From the NCBI GenBank assembly GCA_946122785.1, contig CAMGYJ010000011.1:21329007-21393006 (forward strand): 64,000 nt of DNA, read 5' to 3'. This DNA comes from Linum tenue. Taxonomy: Eukaryota; Streptophyta; Magnoliopsida; Malpighiales; Linaceae. Position 1 is the stretch's first letter, and every line of letters starts with the position of its first letter. The notes under the pieces were generated by a model that was given only the letters and a program-made list of their open reading frames with translations, was not told where the DNA came from and did no database searches. Shown here one piece after another: positions 47,143 to 58,295 of this stretch. The translations under genes and the position numbers were made by a program.

Positions 47143-47215
47143 GACAGATAGGAATTGAACCCTTGGTCTTTAAGACACAAGTCAAGCATGGTTACCATTA
47201 GACTAAATGACTGTT
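47143..47215 (-). mobile_element. tRNA-derived SINE-like element
   Basis: The minus strand has A box TAGTCTAATGG (47195-47205) and B box GGTTCAATTCC (47151-47161), both exact fits to the pol III consensus and spaced as in a tRNA. The flanks do not pair as an acceptor stem. It is related in design to the element at 44025. Confidence 0.5.
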
Positions 47216-47305
47216 ACTTGATAAAATTAACAGAATAAGTTCTACTTATAAATTTTTTACTAAGTATCTTAAAGTTCTGGGGGCCGGGACCAATCTTGGG
47301 GGCCT

Positions 47306-47690
47306 GGTTGGAGGGAGTCTGCCGCCGGAATTTTAAGTGTGACGGTCGGAGGAAGTCTGGTGGTCGGGGGCTGTTCGAAAATGAAGAATCAGATATAGGA
47401 AGAGAGAATGTATTTAGTGTAGGTTTTAATTTGAAAAAAACAATTAATATGGTGCATTTAATTCCCAATGTAGTGGTACAACGTATCAATGCAGTGGTAC
47501 ATTTTCTGCATGTGGTTGGAGGGAGTCTGCCACCGGGATTTTCACCGGAGAAGTGTGATGGTCGGAGAAAGCCTGGTGGTCGGAGGCTGTTGGAAAAGGA
47601 AGAATCAGATATATGAAGAGAGAATGTATTTAATGTAGGTTTTAATTTGAAAAAAAACAATTAATATGGTGGATTTAATTCCCAATGTGT
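47306..47690. repeat. direct duplication, unit about 210 bp
   Basis: GGAGGGAGTCTGCC through GAAGAATCAGATATA and AATTTGAAAAAAACAATTAA to TTTAATTCCCAATGT occurs twice (about 47309-47472 and 47517-47690) at about 90 percent identity by eye. The separating segment has GTGGTACA words. Confidence 0.8.
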
Positions 47691-47699
47691 ATTTAATGT

Positions 47700-48106
47700 G
47701 TGTGTTAAATTCTATAATTGCATTTAATACCTTAGAGGGTGTCATTTTTCCAACTCTTCAAGGGGTTAGCAAGCTAACGGATGCCAAGCTACAACACTTT
47801 GCCTTAATACGTCCATCCTTGTCACCTCATTAATTGATTTTACTCTTCTACCGTTAGGCACCTCGACAAAAGCTCTCAGTGGAAAAATCTGTTAGGCGCA
47901 TGAATTATGATTTTGGTATTGGTTCATATTGATCGCTGTCTTGTTAGGCGTCAGAAGACAATCTCACCCTATAAATTGTTCTCCCTTCGTTTTGGTAAAT
48001 TTGCTAATCTATATCATTCAACACACTCTTAATTATCATCCATCTAACTCCCCGTATTCACCCACCCAATTACCAAATCCATCAACAATCCAAACTATAC
48101 CAATAA
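47700..48106. other. intergenic DNA
   Basis: AT-rich, no gene seen. Confidence 0.5.
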
Positions 48107-48115
48107 TAACAATAA

Positions 48116-48559
48116 GGGTAAATACAATTTAATATCCAAACCTTTCATTTTAAACAATATAATAGCAAAACCTTTTCGAAAACAATCTAATATTCAAATC
48201 GTCAACTTTTCGTCCATTTGACCGTTAGTTGACACTTCAAAAAAGCTTTGTTTAGGGGAAATTGTCACAATACAGCTTTGTTTTCTTGTTTTGGCATTGC
48301 AGATGACTGAATATTTAGATATTCTATACCATCATGGTGGAGTCATGGACTTCTCGGGTTTGGATCCACGATATATTGGTGGTTTTCAGAGAAGATATCG
48401 ATGGATATTGATGAAGTGTCGTACTTCGAACTTGATGAAGTGTCAATAAACAGTCAAACAGACGAAAAGTTGACGATTTGGATATTATATTGTTTTCGAA
48501 AAGGTTTGGCTATTATATTGTTTAAAATGAAAGGTTTGGATATTAAATTGTATTTACCC
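48116..48559. mobile_element. MULE-type MITE with perfect 9-bp target duplication
   Basis: 444 bp with inverted repeats of about 120 bp (GGGTAAATACAATTTAATAT and complement). The flanks taacaataa (48107-48115 and 48560-48568) match at 9 of 9 positions. A 9-bp duplication with long inverted repeats indicates the Mutator-like superfamily. No transposase. Its end sequence recurs at 1925-1965. Confidence 0.88.
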
Positions 48560-48642
48560 TAACAATAATTACCCCAACCCTCTTTGACTCCCACACTCTT
48601 CCCCACCTCCCTCTCACTGGGAAAAGTTAATATGCCAACTTG

Positions 48643-49040
48643 AAGATTCGTTAGCAGATACTAACTGATATCCAAAATACATGAACTAATATTCAAGTAC
48701 TAAAGTATCAAGAGAGCACAGACTAGTATCAAAGTTTGCTAACTGATATCCACCATGAATCAACTATTATCCCAAATTCACAAACTAATATCTAGACAAC
48801 ACAGAATAGTATCCAAACAACACGTAATTAGTATCCAGATAACACATAAGAGTATCCAGATAACACATAAGAGTATCCATATTGAATACTAGTTGGTTGA
48901 TTGTGGATATTAGTTTGTCTTTGTTATCTGAATACTAGTTTGTGATGTTTTGAATACTAGTTTGTGCTATCTAGATACTCAGCAGACTTGGATATTAATT
49001 CATACATTTTGGATATTAGTTAGTATATACTAACGAATCT
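48643..49040. repeat. foldback element with 54-bp arms
   Basis: The left arm 48643-48696 (AGATTCGTTAGCAGATACTA...) and right arm 48987-49040 (its imperfect complement, ending ACTAACGAATCT) enclose a segment of repeated AGTATCCAGATAACACA and TGAATACTAGTTTG words, themselves partly complementary. The whole region could form one long hairpin. Confidence 0.7.
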
Positions 49041-49140
49041 TTAAATTAGCAGAATAACTAGGCTGCCTCTCACCACCCTAATAGTTTATTCACAACAACA
49101 ACAACTACGATGGAAGATAAGACACCCTTAATATTTTCGT

Positions 49141-49900
49141 GAGCGGATCAAGTCAATAACCTTATGGTGAGTAACTATGCATAACCTAATCACCATCCGC
49201 CACATCAGCATCCATTCTCTCTACTGAAAAGCCTTTACTTTTCCCCCATTAATCTTTAACAGACGATTCTCACTCGTTTTAAGTTGGGATTTAAATTTTT
49301 TTGCACAGTTAGATCAGATTAATTGTGCTCGTCAAAATGATATCTACTTGGATATATTTTTGGAACACAAAAATTGAGTCATTTTTTACCAGTCTATACC
49401 ATATGGTATCGAAATAAGAGCATACCTATCGTATGAAGAGCGTATTATGGTTGTATGAACAAACCAAGACTGTAGGATAGTTGAATACATGAAGTAGAAG
49501 TATATTAACTATCATTTACGACTTTTAATATTGTGTACCACAAGATACCACACCGTACCAGGGTGGTATTGTGTGGTATTTTTTGGTCTTGTATTTTGTT
49601 CACTAAGAAATTTGTAGTTCCAATAGATCATGATGAACTTGTTCCTTCTGTGCAAAAATTTTCAAAAACGAATTAAAAACGAAGAAGATACCATATGCTA
49701 TGCAGTTGGTAACGAGAGGCAAGAATTTTTTTCCCTAAAAAATATTGAAAATGGATTTCATTTTGTAGAGCACAACGAACTCGTTCCATCTGTGTAAATG
49801 TTTTTTTTGAAAACCGAGTTAAAACGAAGGAAAAAAGTGCTTTTAATTCTCCAACCTTAGATCTGGATTTCTTGAATGAAGAATCGAGATTTAATTACGG
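49141..49900. repeat. TACCATATGGTA-rich repeat family, copy 3
   Basis: Collinear with copies 1 and 2: GGATCAAGTCAATAACCTTA, then GCACAGTTAGATCAGATTAA, then ACCAGGGTGGTATTGTGTGG. It is shorter and has fewer palindromes. Confidence 0.7.
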
Positions 49901-50066
49901 ATGGCATTGGCGTAGCTAGAAATTCATCGAATTGGGGACCAAAAGTTTATTAATAATACTCAATAAGTTTACTAAATTAAGTTTGTCTAATTTTTAATAT
50001 GTGTAGTTGCAACTGTACATGAGTGGTAAGAATAACGTGTAATTTTCATTAGATTTAGAATCTAAA

Positions 50067-52628
50067 TTTTTTTTCCGGTAATTAGCGGTTATCGATAAGC
50101 ACACCCTCTGCCAATAGGAAAGAGTCTCGAAAATACAGAGGCTTAAAGCCCAAATCCTTCTTACAGCATACACAACTCAGCACAGAAAGGGAAAACAGAA
50201 GCTACTGCGTAAAGCATATGACAATAGTTAGGAATCTTCATAGCCTCTTCTTGGAATGCAGCATTCCCACATCCATACAGACCCACCTCCCATCGAAGCG
50301 CCTTAGTAAGAGCATATAGGGAACGAGGACTCTCACCAAAACAACGACGACACCTTTCTTTCCAAATGAAACACAGACACCAGCACCACAGCGAGCAGTC
50401 TACTAGGTTAGCTCCATCTCCTTGCACAACTTTCACAATCATACTATCCAACATATCATTCCAAGTCAAGGGGAGTGCAAATTCCCTCTTAAGAAGAGCA
50501 GCAGCAAAGTCACAAGTATAAGCACATTCACAGGATAGGTGCTGTTGAGATTCAGCAGCAGCTTGACACAGGGGACAAGTATCATCAGTTATCAATCCCC
50601 AACCCATAAGTTTATCACGGGTAGGAATCCTATCAAGGATGATCAACCAGGTAATGAAGCGATTGCGTGGTAAAGTAAATTTGTCCCATATAACTCTCCA
50701 CCAAGACACCTCGGCTTTTTAAGGCGAATTGTATCCCAGATTAACGAAACAGAGAACTTGTTCATCTTTCTTCCCATCCAAGACACATGCCCATCTATCT
50801 CAAGAGTCATTCTGAACTGGAGCCAAAATCGGATTTTGAGCAGTTGCTTCCAGATCCATGATCCAGAAGCTGTGAGCCTGACATCCTAGATACAGTTCCC
50901 CCACAGCCTATATCGAGTACACCAGGCCACCCAAAAACTCCCCTCTTGAACCAATAGAAGCCAAATCAGTCTAGCTAGGCACAACACATTCCATGAACTT
51001 AGGTCTTTTAAACCAAGCCCTCCTTCCTTTTTTGGTAAGGCAATTGAATCCCATGAGACCTTGGCCCTACCTACCCCATCCCCATGCCACAGAAAATTGG
51101 AGCAGATTGTTTGAATAGACTTTAAAACATTCCTAGGGAGGACGAAAATTGCCATCAAATAGTGAACCAGAGCATACAGAAAAGACTCAACTAACTGGAG
51201 TTTACCAGCATAAGAAAGTTTCTGAGCTCTCCAACCTCTGATCCTACTTGTTAACTTGTCTACCAAAACAGCACATTCAGCACTAGACAATTTATCCGAG
51301 ATCAATGGTAACCCCAAATAACGAACTAGAAGCTGACCTTCTCTAAATCCAGAAACTTGCAAAGCAATGGACTTAAACTGATGAGCAAATCCCCCAAAAA
51401 ATACGTCGCACTTATCAGGATTGCATTGTAGACCAGAAAGCTTATAGAATTTTTCCAAGATTGTCCTGATCTCACACAAAGCTAGACCTGAACGCTCTGA
51501 GAAAATCAGGAGGTCATCAGCAAAGCTGAGATGAGTGAGGCCTAGCTGCTTACACTGAGGGTGGTAAGGCATGTCCCCATTAGCAGCTGCCCTATTTAAC
51601 AAACCTGTCAAGGGATCCAATGCAATCGTAAAGAGGTAGGGAGAGAGAGGATCTCCCTGCCTGACCCCTTTAACAGCTCCAAAGAAACCAAACAGGCTAC
51701 CATTGACAGTGATGCTAAAATAAGCTGAGCTTAAACATAGTGAGATCCATTTAATGAAAGGTTCTGGAAATCCCATCAACTTCATTACACTAAGAAGATA
51801 ACCCCAATGGAAAGAGTCAAATGATTTCTTAAGATCCACCTTGATGGAAGCCCTAGATGATAGCTTTCTCCTATGATAATTTTGGACAATTTCCTGAGCC
51901 ATTAGGATATTCTCTAAGATACTATGCCCCTGAAAAAAGGCCTATTGATTTCGACTATTGACTGAAGGAAGAACTTTCTTTAGCCTATTTGCTAAGACTT
52001 TAGATATAATCTTGTATATAAATTTATTCAAGCAATAGGTCTAAAAGTATTAAGTCTATCTGCATTTGGTATTTTCGGGACAAGGGTCCATGAAGCAGAA
52101 TTCATACCTTTAGGTAATAGCCCCTCCTGAAAGAAATCCTGGACACCCTTAACTATATAAGGGCCAATAACTCCCCAACACTATTGATAGAACCCTACTG
52201 TCCACCCATCTGGGCCTGGAGACTTTGCTGGGTTCATGTCAAATAGAGCTTGTCTTATCTCTTCCCTAGATACCAACCCACAAAGCATACGCCTATCAGC
52301 ATCAGTTAGCTTCACACTCAAGAAACCTTCAATGAGTTCACAATCAACAACCACATCTTTATTTATAGTTCCAAATAGATCCTTATAGAAAAGGATCGCT
52401 TCATCAGCAATGTCCTTTGTGTCTGTCAATTCCTCCTCATTATGAGATATTATCTTCCTAATCTTATTTCTGGCATTACGTATGCAAGCATACTTATGGA
52501 AAAACCCAGAGTTTGAGTCTCCTAGTGCAAGCCAAGTAATACAAGACTTCTGCCTGAAGAAAGCCTCTTCTGCTTTTTGCAACTGCACATAATCACCAGC
52601 GAGAAGGCGAACTTCTTCAAAGACCCTT
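50067..52628 (-). mobile_element. LINE (non-LTR retrotransposon), copy 1, interrupted by the Athila element
   Basis: The 3' end is marked by a short poly(A), seen as T run at 50067-50075. Coding domains of a LINE ORF2 run up to 52628, where an Athila LTR begins abruptly. The rest of the LINE 5' part is not found in this window. This lineage differs from the LINEs at 11063 and 15325. Confidence 0.85.
50161..52628 (-). pseudogene. LINE ORF2 remnant, copy 1
   Basis: Minus-strand blocks: pre-RT region QKSCITWLALGDSNSGFFHK and FDMNPAKSPGPDGWTVGFYQ (52181-52628), RT core at 50886-51902 (ASIKVDLKKSFDSFHWGYLL, RQGDPLSPYLFTIA, catalytic FADDLLIFSE), and zf-RVT at 50161-50709 (CPLCQAAAESQQHLSCEC). Breaks include a one-base loss near 50719 compared with copy 2 (ctcggc against ctcaggc), a TAG near 50889, and damage at about 51903-52180. 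Copy 2 is unbroken at the first two sites, so the copies decayed separately. Confidence 0.9.
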
Positions 52629-53922
52629 TGACACGCTAAAACACAACACCAAACTGCGACTAAGCGTAATCGCAGTCCGGAAATGCAGACTAGTGGCAAG
52701 TTCTATTTGTCAACCAGAGGTCTAGATCTACTGCCTACTCCGTGATTATCTAATATCTAGCAAACTAAGTCGAGTGATTGTGTTTTTAAGTAAAAACAGT
52801 AAGAAAGCAGAAAATGGTTCAAAGTTCTTTAGCAAGGGAAGAGTCACTCGGGAATGAGTCCCCATAGCTCCTTAGTTAGGTCATGGTTGTAATTACCCTG
52901 GGTTAATTAACTGTTGATTAAACTGCAGAAGATCCGACAGTAGCTTGGAATCTCTTCAGATGACCAAGCCCTCTCAGGCAGGCTAACCGGTAGGCGACTA
53001 ACCTTCACCGGGATAGACTGCTGAGGCAAAAAGCACAAAACTCCACTATTGGAACTGGGTTCCAGTACAAAGCAGTAAATTGATTAACTCTCGTATAACC
53101 AATCTACCACTAGCGATTGATGAAACTCTAACAACCTAATCAGATTCTATCTATCTCAGGTTGAAGCAGAAATCAAGAAAAGATGATCAGATTTCAATTG
53201 ACTCAATGAATCATGCATCAATCGATTATAACCAATCAGTATATTAATCCCAAGTCATAACAATCAAGATTCCTAACACATGGAACTAGGGTTCTTCACT
53301 CCTGGGGATGCAATCTGGGCTTCAATGGTGAGAAATCCACTCCAAATAGCTCCTAGGGTTTGTTCTTCGCACTTTCTCTCTCTAAAGCTCTGTTTTTTGC
53401 TCAAAAACTCGATTCCCTCTCCTTAGGCTGAAATTGGGTTCAAACCCAGAATTTCCCGACCACACAATCAGGCCACACGGGCGTGTGGATTCCCAGTCTG
53501 CCCGTGTGAGCGCCAAAACATAAGATTTCAATTAAGTGCGTCCACGCATGCTACATGGCCAGAGCTGCACGGCCGTGTAGAAAACTGGCTTGCCCGTGTG
53601 ACTTCCCTGGAATTTCCACACAACCTCAAGGGACCCAGTACACGGCCAGTGTGGTCTTGCTCGCGTAATGGGATTCCACACGGCCACGCCACACGGCCGT
53701 GTGGCTGCTAGGTCTGGCCGTGTGGTTTCCTCAGCTTCTCGCCAAACGTCCAACTTTCGTTCAATTGACCCCGAACTCGTTCCCAAACCTCCAATCACGT
53801 ATTAGGACATGAAATATCACAAACAAGAACAACGTAGCGTGAAATCGACCTAAGATAGGAGAAATGAGGCTCAGACGGCATAAGAATGGTTGATAAAAAC
53901 ATGTGTATATATCAAGTCATCA
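52629..53922 (-). repeat. Athila-type LTR, copy A (3' LTR)
   Basis: About 1294 bp. On the minus strand it starts TGATGACTTGATATATAC, after a polypurine tract GTGTGGGGGAATT (53923-53935), and ends GCGTGTCA. Matched by copies B and C. Compared with them it lacks about 115 bp after GGGTTCTTCA (near 53299). It contains repeated CACACGGCCGTGTGG-like palindromes at 53470-53730. Confidence 0.9.
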
Positions 53923-53935
53923 AATTCCCCCACAC

Positions 53936-55753
53936 TTAACTGTTTGCTTGTCCCCAAGCAAACCATGTCAGACACATAGTAAGCTCAACACATTTCAATC
54001 ATACCAACTTTGGGGACAAATCATATAGGCACATAACATGTGAATCATATTGGCTTTTGATCATTGACATATGGACAACTCAACAGCAACCTAGACAACC
54101 ACCACAGAGGACATTCGTGTGCAGCAAAATCGGGTAAAGGAAAAGGAATCCTTTCTGTTCACCAACCAACATAGACTTGACTCAAACACTTAACCAAGGC
54201 AGTCATCGCATGCATCAAACTCAAGACATCAGAATCAAGACCGAGCCATCTAGGTCCTCATAGGGGTAAATAGCATAAAGAAAAAGGAAATGAATCGCTC
54301 ACTCTCGACCAGTGGGGTCAGGACAATTTGATGCGAAAAATGCGCATGCTTATTCTCTCAAATCCTAACGTCTCTTCACCATGATGGAAGCCTCTAAAAG
54401 TTAGAGTTCACACAAGGGATGTCACCACTAACTAATCCGGAGGTCTTAGACACATGTTCAAGTGACTGGCTAGGGTCTTGGACATGGGGAAAAAGCCTTT
54501 TAGGTGGTGGAAGTATTCATAGCACAAGGTTCCACAGTTCCAAATCCAACACATTCACAGCCAATCAAACCAATAACTTTCTTTCTGCCATTCTGCATTA
54601 CTCAAATTCTCTAGAGCACAAGAGCGAAGGAGGTCACAATAATGTTAGTATTTCTAAGCCGGACTGCTAAGAAACATCACTTAATGAGCATGATTCAGAT
54701 TTTTGGTTTCATTCATTTTTTTTCTTTTTCTTTTTCTTTTTTCATTTCTTGAGAGAACCACCACCTCTGCACATTTTTCAAATACACGCCCAAATTTTAA
54801 GCATTACCTCCAACTCTCACATTATATTTAGCAGAAACAGTAGAGAACATGCAAAAGGGTGATTTTCCATTGTAGACCGAAAGAAAGGAAAGTACACGGC
54901 TCAAAGGGGCTGACTAGGGGGTATGACACACCAGGACCGTTAATTTGGTCGTGGGTTATTCCTATGCCTCCATCATCTTAGCTAATGACAACGTGAATGC
55001 TGCAGATCATGGAAGAGGGATCTATCGCACAAGAAAGAAATGAGCAGGCTCAAATCTCACATGGCTACCTATATGCTCTATCTCTCATTCTGATTCCCTG
55101 AACTAGATGCATAAACGACTGTCAAGAGCAAGTGATCAATCCAAGTCACAGTTGGTAAGCAACAGTTGAAAAACTGAACCCCTACACAACTCTACTGCAC
55201 GTCTCAGTCATCATTATAGGTTGTCCTAGTTACAATCAAGTTGTCATGCATTAATTCGAAAGCCATTCAATTCACCAATCAAATCCATAGTGCCAATATG
55301 ATCATGCAAACAACGGTACTTGGAGCCCTCAAATCTCGAGATTTGGACAGTGGACTAGGCTCCAAGCACACATATAAAGATTCCAACCAATACAAAGCAC
55401 CCCCCCCCCCCCACACTTAAGTTCGACATTTCCCTCAATGGAGCAGAGGGAATGATAAGGGGAATGATGTTACCGGAAGGAAAGACTGCTGGGGGACTGG
55501 AAGTGGACTAGTCAGCGGAGGACAGACAGAAAGACAGAACAATTCTGCCCCAAGGGGACATAAAGAACACACTAACACACTATGCGTTAGGGATCAGAGT
55601 TAGCCCAGATGGCCACAAAACGGACAATCCACAAAAGAAAGAAAAAGCAAAAAAAAAAAAACACAAAAGACTCAGTTCAAGCTCCGCACACACATGGAGC
55701 AAACAAGAAAAGTCCAAAACAAAAAACACACTCGAAGGGGCGACCAGTACAGA
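53936..55753 (-). other. long 3' untranslated region of the Athila element
   Basis: 1.8 kb without a supported coding frame, between the Athila-specific ORF and the 3' LTR. It contains mononucleotide runs (C run near 55400, A run near 55651). Athila elements typically have such a region. Confidence 0.6.
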
Positions 55754-57130
55754 CTACTCGTCGCCAAGGTTGTCAAGGTCGATGTCGTCCATGAAGGCAT
55801 CATCACTGGCTGGCGGGGTTGGAAGTGGAGAGTCCTCCCAAGGAGTCCTCCAGAGTGGCTGCTTGCCCGGTATCAGCTGGAGCAGGTGCTGCTGGACCTC
55901 CTGCATGCGCCGATCCTGGCCCCGCTCCCTCTCGATGTGAGCAAGGGTCACCCCCTGCTGGGCCTCCATGCGGTCGAGGCGCTCATCATATGCAGCCATC
56001 CGGGTGTTATACTCGACCTGGTGAGCCGAGTACTCCTGCTGGAACTGGAGATGGTGGTCGAGGAGTTGCTGATTCTGGAGATTCAGCTGCTGGAACTGGT
56101 GAGTGAAGTGGTCCTGGGATGGAAAAGTGGAGCTACCACCCCCGTACTCATAGGTGGTCTGGTGAGGGGCGGTGTGGGCGGCAGCAGCGTCCACATCATC
56201 AGGGTGGACATCCTCAGTGGCAGCATCTTCAGGAATTGCAAGCTGATCCTCCGCAGGGAGGGGTGAAGCTGGAAACCCCTCAATCCACTTGATGCCACAC
56301 ACAACTCGCAGTAGGTGCATCTTTGAGATCGTGTCTTCTCTGAAGACACAAGTGCCCCCCTGCTCTGTGCAATCCTAATATGGGATTTGGAAATAGCCTG
56401 GCAGGCGAGTGATGAGTGGGGTGCAGTGGAGGGTCCCCAGAGTAATAGCACTCTTGTCCAGAGTCCTTGCCACCAAAGACCCCAGGTGGAGATCATGGTT
56501 CACCGTACGGATGGAGTGGATAAAGTACATGGACCGCCTGGTCAGGGTGATGGCACTTTCCCCAGCTGGAGTGAAGGACTTCGCTAGCATGTGGTGGAGA
56601 ATGCGGTTATCGAGCTGCAAGGTGCTAGCCTTTGTCCGCCCTGCTTGGAAGGGGACCTGACCGGGCTGAGCTAGCCGGGTGTACGACACCTTGAAGTTAA
56701 CATCGACCGGATTATTGAGCTCGATGACGTAATCCTTGTAATCGTCCATGTCGAGGTCGAGAGCGACCGCCAAATCATGGTAGCTCATGGAACGGGGCTC
56801 ACCGCCTAGCCTGAACTTGACGGCTTCGATGTCCGCCCAGTTGGTTGTCTCTTCGTGCCGAAAGGTCGTATAGAACTCGAGCACTAGCTCGTGGTAGACC
56901 TTCTCGCAAATAGACAACAGCCGTCGCCATGTGCGGTTGGCGGCAATAGCGAGGAAGTGCTCGTAGCAATGCAGCTTCTCAAACTCCCTCTCGTACCAAT
57001 AGTGATGCCTCCCAAACTTAGAGGCCAGGACGCGCTTAAAGCGATCCTTATGGGGGCCCCTCTTCAAATCGCGGATGAACCGATGCTTGAGATCAGGTTT
57101 CGACATGGTCCTGCAAGAAAGCAAACCCAA
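55754..57130 (-). pseudogene. Athila-specific ORF downstream of pol, one nonsense codon
   Basis: A single frame of about 458 codons read from 57130 to 55754, interrupted only by TAG at 56375-56377. The probable start is MSKPDLKHRFIRDLKRGP. The N-terminal part (FEKLHCYEHFLAIAANRTWR, then SMSYHDLAVALDLDMDDY) matches the plant transposon protein domain seen in Athila (formerly called Arabidopsis retrotransposon ORF-1). The C-terminal part (residues about 330-420) is Gln-rich with a coiled-coil look (HQFQQLNLQNQQLLDHH) and an acidic end. The function is unknown; envelope-like proteins have been proposed for some Athila elements, but no clear transmembrane segment is visible here. Confidence 0.82.
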
Positions 57131-58295
57131 GTGGAGCCAAAAGAGCCAAAGAAACGGTCAATCACACCCCCACACTTGATAACGGAAAACAGCCGAACCA
57201 TAGTTTCATCCATAGTTCGGGGGTTAATAACTCGAGCAAACAAGCACAATCTGGGTGGGGGTGCACATCCACAATTAAGTAGGCAACTTAAGGTTCACAT
57301 CCATAGCAAATACACCATCAAAGCACATCATTAAGGGCCCCAACCCGCTCCCACAAAATGTTATGAAAAACTGGCATTTCATCGAACACCTTGTGTGCAC
57401 TTTTAAATTAAGCATAGAATGGACAAATTCCTAGCACACAAGGGCTCAATCAAGCAAGGGAAACATTGCCCAACACAATCCACACATAATCCAAGCCTTC
57501 CCCTCAATCAATTTCAATCAATCTACACATTTTCAAAGCGGTTCTCTAAAGGTACACCCTAACACCCAATTCTCCACAATTCACAAGGTAAAGGGCAAAA
57601 TCAAACTTGGAGACACAAGTAGAGGTGTAGGGGATGATGAGGGGAAGGCAATGGAAGCGACGGAAGCCCAAAATTCGACCCAAAAATGCTCGCCGAAAAT
57701 CGCCTCCAGTGACCCAAACCGCCCCTTAATCAAGGGAAAGGCCGAAAAAGAAGGAGGGAAGGTTGGGTATGGTGTTGGTTTGGTGGAAAACCGACCAAAA
57801 ATGGCCGGAAAATCGCCAAAAAAGTGAAAGGTCGCAGTTTTCTGGAAAGGGGGAGAGGTTTCCGGCGAGGGGGTGGATTTCTGGCCGAAACGGCCGCGCA
57901 ACAGCTTTTATAGTGGTGCAGGTTGCCACACGGGCAGGTCCACACGACCGTGTGGAGCAGATTGTGCCCGTGTGGCACCGAGAATTCCACACGGGCTGGC
58001 CGAGGTTTTCACACGGCCGTGTAGTGGCCCCCTTCTGCCCGTGTGGAAATTCTAGGGCCTTCACACGGCCAAAGGGCAATTCCACGCGACCGTGCAGAAT
58101 TTAGGCCTTGCCGTGTTGAATTCCAGAGCCCCGGTTTTGACCTGTTTTCGCGCAAAATCGATATCTGAATCTTGGACAACACTTCAAGACTCAAAAACAC
58201 AAAAATTAAAAAGAAAAAGGAAATGCAAACCTAGATGGGGTTGCTTCCCCACAAGCGCTTCTTTACCTTCTTTTAGCTGGACGCAAGTAGAGGAA
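57131..58295 (-). other. spacer between integrase and the Athila ORF, with CACACGG palindromes
   Basis: No coding frame is supported. 57915-58110 has a dense cluster of CCACACGGGC, CACACGACCGTGTGG and CACACGGCCGTGTAG words like those in the LTRs. Confidence 0.6.

Noticed and set aside
47143..47215. True tRNA gene on the minus strand
   Set aside because: A and B boxes are present but the acceptor and anticodon stems do not pair.
55694..56266. 190-codon plus-strand frame
   Set aside because: Antisense shadow of the Gln-rich end of the Athila ORF.
57581..58104. Several overlapping frames on both strands
   Set aside because: They fall in the CACACGG palindrome spacer, where self-complementary sequence keeps both strands open.
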